In this document: positions 7,186 through 14,190 of the stretch, piece by piece
Position numbering within the stretch: position 1 is the first letter of the stretch
Layout: each line of letters begins with the position of its first letter
Source: UMGS755 sp045597205
GTDB lineage: Bacteria > Bacillota > Clostridia > UBA1381 > UBA9506
Reading direction: 5' to 3'
Assembly: GCA_045597205.1 (NCBI GenBank)
Contig: JAZODT010000096.1
Location: forward strand, 1-29,289
DNA: 29,289 bases
The notes under the pieces: generated by a model
Databases searched by the model: none
What the model was told of the DNA's origin: nothing
The model's input: only the letters and a program-made list of their open reading frames with translations
Made by a program: the position numbers and the translations under genes

Positions 7186-8388
7186 ATGGAACAAATCATT
7201 ATTCCCAAACATTTAAGGGGCACGGTTACCGTGCCCCCTTCTAAAAGCCAGGCACACCGGGCGGTGATTGCCGCCGCTTTGGCAGAGGGACAATCAACTA
7301 TCTCCAACCTCGCCTGGTCAGACGATATTCGGGCAACCACAAGTGCGATGAATGCCTTAGGTGCCCACATCAGCACAAACGAAGACAGTTTAACCGTGGT
7401 GGGCACAAGCCCGAAAGCAGAAGATGATACTGTCATTGATTGCTGTGAATCCGGCTCCACCCTGCGGTTTTTAATCCCCCTCGCCTGGTGCACCGGCAAA
7501 ACGGTTACTTTTACAGGAAGAGGCAGGCTTATGTCTCGCCCCTTAGCACCTTATTTTGATATTTGTGAGCAAGATAGTATCCACTATGCCAAAACTGCAG
7601 ACAGCATTACCTTTTCTGGCACACTAAAGGGTGGTACCTATCGTTTGCCCGGCAACATCAGCTCCCAGTTTATTACCGGCCTGCTTTTTGCGCTACCCCT
7701 GCTCGATGCGGACAGCACCATTGAGTTGACCACAAAAGCCGAATCCATTGGCTATATTGATATGACTCTGGATATTTTGCAACGCTTTGGTATTATGGTA
7801 AAAAACGAAAACTATGAACGCTTTATCATACCCGGAAATCAGCACTACACGCCCTGCTCCATCACAGTAGAGGGTGATTATTCACAGGCCGCTTTTTATC
7901 TTTGCGCTAATGCCATGGGCAGCGACATAACTGTCGAGGGACTTTCCGCTGATTCCTGTCAGGGTGATAAAGAAATTCTTTCCATTATCAAACAATTTGG
8001 TTCCCCTCTAAAAGGTACTACCATTGATGTGAGCCAAATTCCCGATTTAGTGCCCGTGTTAGCAGTACTCGCAACACAGGCAGAGGGCACAACTAAGATT
8101 ATAAACGCTGCACGATTGCGTATTAAAGAAAGTGACCGTTTGACCACGGTTACAGATATGCTCAAACGCTTCGGCGCAAATATCAAAGAAGAAGAGGACG
8201 CCTTGATTATTCATGGTAAAACCTCTCTTTCTGGCTGCACCATCGACAGCCACAACGACCACAGAATTGCTATGGCCGCCGCCATCGCTGCCACCGTGGC
8301 AGAAAGCACTGTTACAATTTGCGGCAGTGAGTGTGTGGCAAAATCCTATGGAAATTTTTGGGAAGACTATTTTAATTTAGCAAAATAG
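7186..8388 (+). CDS. aroA: 3-phosphoshikimate 1-carboxyvinyltransferase (EPSP synthase)
   Basis: 400 residues; joins shikimate-3-phosphate and phosphoenolpyruvate, the sixth step of the shikimate pathway. Visible family blocks are VPPSKSQAHRAVIAAALA at the N-terminus (lysine and arginine for substrate phosphate), ESGSTLRFL at 88-96, GRGRLMSRPLAPYFD, the S-S-Q motif NISSQFITGLLFALP, and the C-terminal RLRIKESDRL, SHNDHRIAMAAAIA and AKSYGNFW. In the ESGSTLRFL loop, the position matching Pro101 of the E. coli enzyme is Phe95, which is unlike class I enzymes and lies beside the glyphosate-binding glycine; effects on inhibitor binding are not predictable by eye. The start has GAGGG upstream. The 17-nt gap from pheT and 13-nt gap to aroC argue for one transcript under the Phe T-box. 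Confidence 0.97.
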   Translation: MEQIIIPKHLRGTVTVPPSKSQAHRAVIAAALAEGQSTISNLAWSDDIRATTSAMNALGAHISTNEDSLTVVGTSPKAEDDTVIDCCESGSTLRFLIPLAWCTGKTVTFTGRGRLMSRPLAPYFDICEQDSIHYAKTADSITFSGTLKGGTYRLPGNISSQFITGLLFALPLLDADSTIELTTKAESIGYIDMTLDILQRFGIMVKNENYERFIIPGNQHYTPCSITVEGDYSQAAFYLCANAMGSDITVEGLSADSCQGDKEILSIIKQFGSPLKGTTIDVSQIPDLVPVLAVLATQAEGTTKIINAARLRIKESDRLTTVTDMLKRFGANIKEEEDALIIHGKTSLSGCTIDSHNDHRIAMAAAIAATVAESTVTICGSECVAKSYGNFWEDYFNLAK

Positions 8389-8401
8389 GAGGGAACCTAA
8401 T

Positions 8402-9508
8402 ATGGCAAATGTATTTGGCAATCACATAAAGCTTTCTATTTTCGGCGAATCTCACTCGGATAGCATCGGCGTGGTGTTAGACGGCTTGCCGACAGGCCTC
8501 CCTCTTGACGTGGAGGCCATCCAGTTAGAAATGGCACGCCGTGCCCCTGGTGGCAACCGGTTTTCCACCCCGCGAAAAGAGGGTGATGTGCCGAAAATTG
8601 TCAGCGGTCTCTTTCAGGGCAAAACCACCGGTACACCACTGTGCGTCTTAATCGAAAACACCAACACCCGTTCCAAAGACTATCAACCGGAGCTGTTACG
8701 CCCTGCTCATGCCGATTATACAGCATCCGTACGCTACCATGGCTTTAGTGACTATCGGGGCGGCGGTCATTTTTCCGGTCGTTTAACGGCACCTTTGGTG
8801 TTTGCCGGTGCGGTTTTAAAGCCTTATGTAAAGGCACAGGGCATTGAGATTTTTGCTCATATTAAATCTCTGGGCAAAGAAAAGGATGTGGCTTTTAATG
8901 CCGTTTCACCGGATATAAAAGCTTGCCGCAATATCTCCAGCCGTGAGCTTGCTGTTTTAGACGAGAATGTGATACCAGCTTTTTCCAAAGTTATTGATAA
9001 TGCCAGAGAAAATAAAGATTCTATCGGTGGTGTGATTGAAGCCTTGATAACAGGTGTACCCGCCGGTTTAGGCTCACCTTTCTTCAACTCGGTTGAAAGC
9101 AACCTTTCTGCTATGTTGTTTTCCATCCCTGCTGTAAAGGGCTTGGAATTTGGAACCGGTTTTGACCTCACCGAGCTTTTGGGCAGTGAGGCAAACGATG
9201 CTTTTTGTTTAGAAAATGGTGAAATTAAAACCAAAACCAATCACAACGGCGGTATTAACGGCGGCATTACCAACGGTATGCCCCTTGTCTTTTCCGTTGC
9301 CATAAAACCCACACCGTCCATTGCCAAACCCCAAGAGACCGTGAATATTAAAACCATGACCGAAGAAACCATTACCATTCACGGACGTCACGACCCTTGC
9401 ATTGTGCCCCGTGCGGTTTGCGTTATTGAAGCCGCTGCAACTATTGTAATGGCAGATTTATTATTAGAGGCAAAAACCTATGCTGAACCGGCTACGGAAA
9501 AAAATTGA
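8402..9508 (+). CDS. aroC: Chorismate synthase
   Basis: 368 residues; converts EPSP to chorismate using reduced FMN. The N-terminal FGESHSDSIGVVLDGLP block holds a family active-site histidine. Other conserved blocks are the basic RRAPGGNRFSTPRKEGD, RPAHADYTASVRYHGFSDYRGGGHFSGRLTAPLVFAGA, NGGINGGITNGMPLVFSVA and the C-terminal GRHDPCIVPRAVCVIEAAATIVMADLLL. The Shine-Dalgarno TAGGAGGG overlaps the aroA stop codon. The last 29 nt overlap the beginning of a chorismate mutase remnant. A flavin reductase-like gene lies about 1.3 kb downstream on the same strand and could supply reduced flavin, though that is only inference. Confidence 0.97.
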   Translation: MANVFGNHIKLSIFGESHSDSIGVVLDGLPTGLPLDVEAIQLEMARRAPGGNRFSTPRKEGDVPKIVSGLFQGKTTGTPLCVLIENTNTRSKDYQPELLRPAHADYTASVRYHGFSDYRGGGHFSGRLTAPLVFAGAVLKPYVKAQGIEIFAHIKSLGKEKDVAFNAVSPDIKACRNISSRELAVLDENVIPAFSKVIDNARENKDSIGGVIEALITGVPAGLGSPFFNSVESNLSAMLFSIPAVKGLEFGTGFDLTELLGSEANDAFCLENGEIKTKTNHNGGINGGITNGMPLVFSVAIKPTPSIAKPQETVNIKTMTEETITIHGRHDPCIVPRAVCVIEAAATIVMADLLLEAKTYAEPATEKN

Positions 9509-9605
9509 CGAAATAGATGCTCAACTGTTTACTCTGTTTGAAGCCAGAATGGATATAGCCAAAATAACGCTACGAATGGGAATTTTAAATCCTTTTACAA
9601 AATAA
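9480..9605 (+). pseudogene. Truncated chorismate mutase (AroQ type), 41 codons
   Basis: The frame ATG at 9480 overlaps the end of aroC and encodes LRKKIDEIDAQLFTLFEARMDIAK before ending at a TAA at 9603-9605. This is the start of the long first helix of AroQ chorismate mutases, with the two arginines usual there (R6 of the LRxxID motif and R23 of the RM pair). A functional domain needs about 85-90 residues, including a lysine, an R-E pair and a glutamine further on; these are absent, and no continuation exists in any frame before spmA. The final residues GILNPFTK weakly recall the GxPxxNPxRE turn of intact enzymes, suggesting an internal deletion as well as truncation. Its position after aroC is where pheA or an aroQ fusion occurs in relatives. 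It has no obvious Shine-Dalgarno of its own. I interpret it as a decayed gene; expression as a short peptide cannot be excluded. Confidence 0.7.
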
Positions 9606-9626
9606 AAATTTCATATTAAAACAACA

Positions 9627-9651
9627 CACCTCATAGAGTAGTAAAGAGGTG
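9627..9651 (+). promoter_or_regulatory. Hairpin covering the spmA ribosome binding site
   Basis: CACCTC (9627-9632) is the exact complement of GAGGTG (9646-9651), the Shine-Dalgarno of spmA, with a 13-nt loop. The 6-bp stem would hide the site unless opened, for instance by ribosomes or a partner RNA. Confidence 0.4.
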
Positions 9652-9657
9652 AGCAAA

Positions 9658-10245
9658 ATGATGGGATTTATCTGGGGCGGTATGATTATCACCGCCTTTT
9701 TGTTTGGTTTAATCACAAGTGATATGGAATCGGTGGCACAAAGTGCCTTAAAAGGTGCCGAAAACGCCGTCACCATGTCTATGGGACTATTGGGTATGAT
9801 GTGCTTTTGGTCTGGCCTTTTAGAAATTGCTAAACGTGCTGGGTTAACCGAAAAGCTTGCCACTTTCATTCGCCCTTTATCCAAAATTCTGTTTCCTAAG
9901 TTAAAGCCGGGATCGCCGGCTATTACCGCTATTGTTATGAATATGACCGCCAATTTTTTAGGTCTTTCTAACGCAGCCACCCCTTTGGGCCTTGCCGCCA
10001 TGGCAGAGCTTGATAAAATAAATCTACAAAAAGACAGGGCCTCGGACGAAATGTGTATGTTTGTGGTGATTAACACCGCTTCTATTACGCTTATTCCCTC
10101 TACCGTTATCGCCTTACGTGCCGCCACCGGTGCTACCGATCCCTTTAGCATTATTGTGCCAGTTTGGATTTGCTCTGTTCTCTCCCTTCTTGTGGGCGTT
10201 ACGGTCGCCAAACTTTTGTCAAAACGTGGAAGGGGGCGACTATAA
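9658..10245 (+). CDS. spmA: Spore maturation protein A
   Basis: 195 residues from the ATG at 9658, chosen because GAGGTG sits 6 nt upstream; an in-frame GTG at 9649 is inside that Shine-Dalgarno. It is a multi-pass membrane protein with the nucleoside-recognition (Gate) type domain: hydrophobic segments near residues 3-19, 40-55 and 145-180 and the conserved TANFLGLSNAATPLGLAAM block with its N-x-T-P motif. In Bacillus subtilis SpmA and SpmB are needed for spore core dehydration and heat resistance. It overlaps spmB by one base (TAATG), so translation is coupled. A long antisense frame across it is only a shadow. Confidence 0.94.
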   Translation: MMGFIWGGMIITAFLFGLITSDMESVAQSALKGAENAVTMSMGLLGMMCFWSGLLEIAKRAGLTEKLATFIRPLSKILFPKLKPGSPAITAIVMNMTANFLGLSNAATPLGLAAMAELDKINLQKDRASDEMCMFVVINTASITLIPSTVIALRAATGATDPFSIIVPVWICSVLSLLVGVTVAKLLSKRGRGRL

Positions 10246-10769
10246 TGCTCCCTTATCTTTCCGGCATGATTATGCCTTTACTATTTGTTATCATCATTGG
10301 TTATGGTTGGGTAAAAAAGGTGGATGTGTTTAACGCTTTTGTGGCAGGGGCAAAAGAAGGGTTAAAAACCCTGTTTAATATTTTGCCGGCTTTGGTGGGG
10401 CTCATTGCCGCTATCACCATGTTTCGTTCTTCCGGCGCATTGCAGTTTTTAACAAGTTTGCTATCCCCTGTCACAAAATTAATAAACATTCCGTCCGAAA
10501 TCATGCCCCTTGCGCTCCTCCGCCCTGTATCCGGCAGCGGTTCTTTAGCTTTGCTAAATGATTTATTGAAAACCGCAGGACCGGATTCTATGGTAGGCCG
10601 CATTGCATCTGTTATTATGAGTTCAACCGAAACCACGTTTTATACTTTAGCGGTGTATTACGGCTCAGTCAAAATCCGCCATTCGCGCTATACCGTGCCT
10701 GCCGCATTAGCCGCAGATTTTACTGGCATGTTAGCCAGCACTTACATTTGCTATTTATTCTATCAATAA
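10245..10769 (+). CDS. spmB: Spore maturation protein B
   Basis: 174 residues starting at the ATG that shares its A with the spmA stop; a GGAAGGGGG stretch upstream acts as binding site. It is a multi-pass membrane protein with the same nucleoside-recognition fold as SpmA. Visible blocks are the N-terminal membrane segment, GAKEGLKTLFNILPALVGLIAAI, LLRPVSGSGSLAL and SSTETTFYTLAVYYGS, which are typical of SpmB. It works with SpmA in spore maturation and supports the view that the host forms endospores. The flavin reductase-like gene follows 15 nt later. Confidence 0.95.
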   Translation: MLPYLSGMIMPLLFVIIIGYGWVKKVDVFNAFVAGAKEGLKTLFNILPALVGLIAAITMFRSSGALQFLTSLLSPVTKLINIPSEIMPLALLRPVSGSGSLALLNDLLKTAGPDSMVGRIASVIMSSTETTFYTLAVYYGSVKIRHSRYTVPAALAADFTGMLASTYICYLFYQ

Positions 10770-10784
10770 TAAGGAGTTAAAATA

Positions 10785-11297
10785 ATGAGTCAGTTTTATG
10801 AAATTACCCCTGAACAAATCGAAAAAAATCCTTTTACCATGATTGATAAGGAATGGATGCTAATTGGGGCTGAAAACGAAGGCAAAGTCAACGCCATGAC
10901 AGCTTCCTGGGGCGGCGTTGGTGTTTTATGGTATAAAAATGTTGTTTTCACTTTTATCCGCCCTCAACGTTATACCCGTGAACTGGTAGATAGCTCTGAC
11001 CGTTTTTCACTGACTTTCTTTGATGAAAGTTATCGCGAAACATTAGCCTATTTTGGCAAGGTTAGCGGTCGGGATGAAGATAAAATTAAAAAATCCGGCT
11101 TAACCGTCGAGCATGCCGAAGGTGTCCCCTATTTTAAAGAGGGCAATCTTGTTGTTCTCTGCAAAAAAATCTATTTGGGTAAAATTGAGCCTGAAAACAT
11201 TCTCCTGCCGGATATTGAAAAAAAAGTCTATCCGGGCAAGGATTATCACAAAGTTTATATTGGCGAAATTGTTAAAGTGCTAATGAAAGTTGACTAA
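10785..11297 (+). CDS. Flavin reductase-like FMN-binding split-barrel protein
   Basis: 170 residues with AAGGAG 9 nt before the ATG. The N-terminal part KEWMLIGAENEGKVNAMTASWGGVGVLWYKN, followed by FIRPQRYTRELVDSSDRFSL, is the flavin-binding split barrel seen in flavin reductase domain proteins. The later YFGKVSGRDEDKIKKSGLT block is frequent in small anaerobe members. It is cytosolic with no signal peptide. The physiological substrate is unknown; family members bind FMN and may reduce flavins or act as oxidoreductases. It seems to be the last gene of the run that starts at pheS; a new promoter for nagB follows. No terminator is visible between it and that promoter. Confidence 0.85.
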   Translation: MSQFYEITPEQIEKNPFTMIDKEWMLIGAENEGKVNAMTASWGGVGVLWYKNVVFTFIRPQRYTRELVDSSDRFSLTFFDESYRETLAYFGKVSGRDEDKIKKSGLTVEHAEGVPYFKEGNLVVLCKKIYLGKIEPENILLPDIEKKVYPGKDYHKVYIGEIVKVLMKVD

Positions 11298-11316
11298 AAG
11301 AGTAAAGAAAAATAAC

Positions 11317-11345
11317 TAGACAAATGAACTAATTAGAGTTAAAAT
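11317..11345 (+). promoter_or_regulatory. Sigma-A promoter of nagB
   Basis: TAGACA (11317-11322) and TAAAAT (11340-11345) with 17-bp spacing. Near the start site GGAA-TGATAACATG-TTCC (about 11358-11375) is an imperfect dyad that could be an operator, but it does not clearly match the known dre site of GlcNAc regulators. Confidence 0.65.
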
Positions 11346-11401
11346 AATGATATAAGGGAATGATAACATGTTCCAAATAACTAAAACGGAGAGTGATAAA
11401 C

Positions 11402-12187
11402 ATGAAACTTATTATTAAAAACAATTATGATGACATGTCTCTTTGGGCTGCTCAGCACATTGCCGATGCCATTAACAATCACAAAGAAAATCGTCCTTTT
11501 ATTTTGGGTCTGCCCACCGGTTCTTCTCCATTAGGCGTTTATAAAAATTTAATTGCAATGAACAAAACAGGCAAGGTAACCTTTAAAAACGTAGTGACTT
11601 TTAATATGGATGAATATGTTGGTCTGCCTAAGGACCATGACCAGAGCTACTGGTATTTTATGCATGATAATTTCTTTAATCATATCGATATTCCCAAAGA
11701 AAATATTAATATTTTAAACGGCATGGCAGAAGACCTTGCTGCTGAGTGCCAACGCTATGAAGATAAAATTGCTTCTTATGGCGGTATTGACCTGTTTTTA
11801 GGCGGCAGCGGTGTGGATGGTCACATTGCTTTTAACGAACCCTTTACTTCTCTGGCTTCTCGTACCGGTGTTCGCGCTTTAACACAGGATACTTTAATTG
11901 TTAACTCCCGTTTCTTTGATAACGACCCCAACAAAGTGCCCAAGACAGCTCTTTCTGTTGGCGTAGGTACTGTTTGTGATTCTAAAGAAGTTCTGCTGTT
12001 AATCAGCGGTCACAACAAAGCTCGTGCACTTCGCCACTGTGTGGAGGGCGGTGTTGACCATGCTTGGACAATTAGCGCTCTGCAGCTTCATCCCCAAGGC
12101 ATTGTTGCTTGCGACGAAGATGCCTGCGGTGAATTAAAGGTTGACACTTATAAATACTTTAAAGAAATTTATAAAGACGAAAAATAA
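11402..12187 (+). CDS. nagB: Glucosamine-6-phosphate deaminase
   Basis: 261 residues from the ATG at 11402 (GGAGAG about 8 nt upstream; an in-frame GTG three codons earlier is less likely). It converts glucosamine-6-phosphate to fructose-6-phosphate and ammonia. Family blocks: LPTGSSPLGVYKNL (phosphate binding), FNMDEYVGLPKDHDQSYWYFM (catalytic aspartate), GGSGVDGHIAFNEP (catalytic Asp-His-Glu set), SVGVGT and TISALQLHPQ. The first glycine-rich loop reads GGSGVDG, where GGxGxDG is usual. No nagA lies beside it. It has its own promoter and terminator, so it is monocistronic. With the GlmU-like gene about 8 kb away it touches amino-sugar metabolism, but no operon link is seen. Confidence 0.97.
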   Translation: MKLIIKNNYDDMSLWAAQHIADAINNHKENRPFILGLPTGSSPLGVYKNLIAMNKTGKVTFKNVVTFNMDEYVGLPKDHDQSYWYFMHDNFFNHIDIPKENINILNGMAEDLAAECQRYEDKIASYGGIDLFLGGSGVDGHIAFNEPFTSLASRTGVRALTQDTLIVNSRFFDNDPNKVPKTALSVGVGTVCDSKEVLLLISGHNKARALRHCVEGGVDHAWTISALQLHPQGIVACDEDACGELKVDTYKYFKEIYKDEK

Positions 12188-12206
12188 AATATAGCTTTAA
12201 TGGTTA

Positions 12207-12237
12207 AAAGGGTGCGACGAAAGTTGCACTCTTTTTT
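12207..12237 (+). terminator. nagB terminator
   Basis: A 12-bp stem (AAAGGGTGCGAC / GTTGCACTCTTT) with a GAAA tetraloop followed by a run of T, 19 nt after the nagB stop. Confidence 0.9.
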
Positions 12238-12268
12238 ATGTAAAAATATTGTACAAAAGGAAAATAAA

Positions 12269-12300
12269 AAAGAGATTGCCGTTTAAACGGCAATCTCTTT
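12269..12300 (-). terminator. Terminator of the rplJ-rplL transcript
   Basis: A perfect 32-nt palindrome (half-site AAAGAGATTGCCGTTT) 19 nt after the rplL stop. On the minus strand it is followed by TTTTTATTTTCC. It may also stop transcription coming from nagB. Confidence 0.9.
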
Positions 12301-12318
12301 AAACGCTTTAAGTAAAAA

Positions 12319-12696
12319 TTACTTTAAGGTTACCTTAGCGCCAACTTCTTCCAGCTTAGCTTTGATAGCTTCAGCATCTTCTTTGCCAACGCCTTCTTTC
12401 AGAATCTTCGGAGCGCCATCTACAGCTTCCTTAGCTTCTTTCAAACCCAGACCAGTGATTTCACGTACAACTTTGATAACCTTAATCTTTTCTGCGCCTG
12501 CATCAGTCAGCTCAACGTCAAAGTCAGACTTTTCTTCAGCGGCAGCAGCACCACCAGGAGCAGCGCCACCAACTACAGCTACAGGAGCAGCTGCGCTTAC
12601 GCCAAATTCCTCTTCAATAGCCTTTACCAGTTCAGATAATTCAATAACAGTTAGAGCTTTAATCTCTTCAATTAAAGCAGCAATTTTTTCGCTCAT
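12319..12696 (-). CDS. rplL: 50S ribosomal protein L7/L12
   Basis: 125 residues, normal length. The N-terminal dimerisation part (EKIAALIEEIKALTVIELSELVKAIEEEFGV) is followed by the Ala/Gly-rich hinge (AAAPVAVVGGAAPGGAAAAEEK) and the C-terminal domain with VIKVVREITGLGLKEAKEAVDGAPKILKEGV, which contacts elongation factors. TAGGAGG precedes the start. L7/L12 dimers bind L10 to make the ribosomal stalk. It is the last gene of its transcript: a strong terminator follows directly and nagB converges from the other side, so rpoB does not follow as it does in most bacteria. Confidence 0.98.
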   Translation of the reverse strand: MSEKIAALIEEIKALTVIELSELVKAIEEEFGVSAAAPVAVVGGAAPGGAAAAEEKSDFDVELTDAGAEKIKVIKVVREITGLGLKEAKEAVDGAPKILKEGVGKEDAEAIKAKLEEVGAKVTLK

Positions 12697-12738
12697 TGTA
12701 ATTTCCTCCTAAATATTTTTAGTTAATAATTTTTTGCT

Positions 12739-13239
12739 TTAAGCAGTTTCTTTCTGTTCTCTAACAGCATCGATAGCTCTTGCCAAGCCTGCGATAGTAG
12801 CATTCAAGCCACCTGCCAGCATAGCATATAAGGTATCTTTTGAAGGGATTTTAGAAAGGGCAACAACTTCTTCTAAAGACATTGCTTTACCTTCCATAAA
12901 ACCAGCTTTGATTTCCAGATTGTCATTCTTTTCTGCAAAGCCTGCTAACACTCTTGCAGGAGCAACAACATCATCATAGCTCAAAGCCAAAGCAGTAGGA
13001 CCGTTTAAAATCTCGTCAAACTCTGTGTAACCAATACGGTTAGCAGCAAAACGAGTCAGAGTATTTTTTACAACTGAATATTCGATACCTGCTGCACGCA
13101 GTTCGTTTCTCAGCTTTGTATCCTCTTCAACGGTTAAACCACGATAGTCAACCATAACGCCGGCAACTGCTTTTTGCATTTTATCAGCTAATGTATCAAC
13201 CATCTGTTTTTTCTGTTCCAAAATCTTTTCACTGGGCAT
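12739..13239 (-). CDS. rplJ: 50S ribosomal protein L10
   Basis: 166 residues from the ATG at 13239 with GAGGTG upstream; a frame extension from a TTG at 13263 runs back through that Shine-Dalgarno and is rejected. Typical blocks: EKILEQKKQMVDTLADKMQKA, GVMVDYRGLTVEEDTKLRNELRAAGIEYSVVKNTLTRFA and the C-terminal helix that carries L7/L12 dimers (LYAMLAGGLNATIAGLARAIDAVREQ). It forms the stalk base on 23S rRNA. It is preceded by an L10 leader with attenuator and by a consensus promoter, and the gap of 42 nt to rplL has no terminator. By known biology, the L10-L12 complex binds its leader and limits its own synthesis. Confidence 0.98.
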   Translation of the reverse strand: MPSEKILEQKKQMVDTLADKMQKAVAGVMVDYRGLTVEEDTKLRNELRAAGIEYSVVKNTLTRFAANRIGYTEFDEILNGPTALALSYDDVVAPARVLAGFAEKNDNLEIKAGFMEGKAMSLEEVVALSKIPSKDTLYAMLAGGLNATIAGLARAIDAVREQKETA

Positions 13240-13263
13240 TCTAAATTTCACCTCACCGTTCAA

Positions 13264-13394
13264 AATAAAATAAGGCTTTTCTCCGCAAACGAAGAAAAGC
13301 CTTTCATGCTTTCATAAAATGCTCTCCTCGGTTGGCGCTTTGAGCATTATATCCTTTCGGACACCAACTGTCTGCGGAAAAATATTTCACTAAC
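13264..13394 (-). promoter_or_regulatory. Ribosomal protein L10 leader with attenuator
   Basis: On the minus strand, the start site near 13394 is followed by a leader with several helices (GTTGG...CCAAC, TCC-GAAA-GGA, AATGCTC...GAGCATT). It ends in an intrinsic terminator at 13272-13303 (10-bp AAGGCTTTTC/GAAAAGCCTT stem followed by TTATTTTATTTT). The early segment TTTTTCCGCA (13373-13382) is nearly complementary to TGCGGAGAAAA inside the terminator, so it can form an antiterminator. This is the architecture of the known L10 leader, in which the L10-L12 complex favours termination before rplJ. Confidence 0.85.
13272..13303 (-). terminator. Attenuator hairpin before rplJ
   Basis: 10-bp stem with a 12-nt loop and a U-rich tail on the minus strand; one arm of the alternative antiterminator lies at 13373-13382. 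Confidence 0.8.
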
Positions 13395-13400
13395 AAAGTT

Positions 13401-13429
13401 ATTATACCACACAATTATGGCATTGTCAA
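13401..13429 (-). promoter_or_regulatory. Consensus sigma-A promoter of rplJ-rplL
   Basis: TTGACA (13424-13429) and TATAAT (13401-13406) are both perfect and separated by 17 bp. The -35 box begins only 7 nt after the rplA stop. Confidence 0.92.
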
Positions 13430-13436
13430 GCAAAAC

Positions 13437-14132
13437 TTAGTCTAAAACTTTTGCCTGAGAAATTTTAATACCAGGACCCATGGTAGATGCAACAGCACAA
13501 CTCTTAATGTACTGACCTTTTGCAGCAGCAGGCTTTGCCTTAACTACTGCATCTAACAGTGCTGTAAAGTTTTCTTTCAGCTTTTCAGGACCAAAAGATA
13601 CTTTACCAATGGGGCAGTGAATGATATTAGTCTTATCCAAACGGTACTCAATTTTACCGGATTTGATTTCAGCAACAGCTTTAGCCACATCCATGGTAAC
13701 GGTACCCGCTTTGGGGCTGGGCATTAAGCCTTTAGGACCTAACACTTTACCCAAGCGACCAACTACACCCATCATATCCGGTGTTGCAACAACAACATCA
13801 TAGCCAAACCAGTTGTCATTCTGAATTCTGGGGATCAGCTCTTCGCCGCCGAAGAAATCAGCGCCTGCAGCTTCAGCCTCATTTAACTTATCGCCTTTTG
13901 CGAATACTAACACACGGGCAACCTTACCGGTACCGTGGGGCAGAACTATAGCACCACGAACCTGCTGGTCTGCGTGTCTTGAGTCAACACCCAGCTTAAT
14001 ATGAACTTCAACAGTTTCATCAAACTTAGCCTTAGCGGTTTTGGTAACCAGCTCCATAGCTTCGCTGGGGTCATATAAATTGGTTCTGTCAACCAATTTT
14101 GCACTTTCTTGATACTTTTTGCCTCTGAACAT
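13437..14132 (-). CDS. rplA: 50S ribosomal protein L1
   Basis: 231 residues, normal length. Conserved blocks: RGKKYQESAKLVDRTNLYDPSEAMELV, the VEVHIKLGVDSRHADQQVRGAIVLPHGTGK segment, the second domain VVVATPDMMGVVGRLGKVLGPKGLMPSPKAGTV, and the end SSTMGPGIKI-like CAVASTMGPGIKI. AAAGGAGG precedes the ATG. L1 forms the mobile stalk at the ribosomal E site and in many bacteria represses its own L11-L1 mRNA. It follows rplK by 58 nt, a gap that contains a short element repeated in front of rplK. Transcription probably continues past its stop into the L10 leader, where a second promoter also starts. Confidence 0.98.
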   Translation of the reverse strand: MFRGKKYQESAKLVDRTNLYDPSEAMELVTKTAKAKFDETVEVHIKLGVDSRHADQQVRGAIVLPHGTGKVARVLVFAKGDKLNEAEAAGADFFGGEELIPRIQNDNWFGYDVVVATPDMMGVVGRLGKVLGPKGLMPSPKAGTVTMDVAKAVAEIKSGKIEYRLDKTNIIHCPIGKVSFGPEKLKENFTALLDAVVKAKPAAAKGQYIKSCAVASTMGPGIKISQAKVLD

Positions 14133-14147
14133 TATGTTTCCTCCTTT

Positions 14148-14176
14148 TGTGGTCTTGCAAGCTTTCGCTCTCCCAC
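14148..14176 (-). promoter_or_regulatory. Leader element before rplA, copy of one before rplK
   Basis: On the minus strand GTGGGAGAGCG-AA-GC...CCACA lies just upstream of the rplA Shine-Dalgarno. GTGG and CCAC can close a small hairpin. The same pattern is present at 14643-14675 before rplK. It may be an L1 autoregulatory site; this is inference from position and repetition. Confidence 0.4.
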
Positions 14177-14190
14177 TTATTCAATCGAAA

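Noticed and set aside
9585..10211. A 208-codon minus-strand frame opposite spmA
   Set aside because: spmA is a clear family member on the plus strand; the antisense frame has no family similarity and no binding site.
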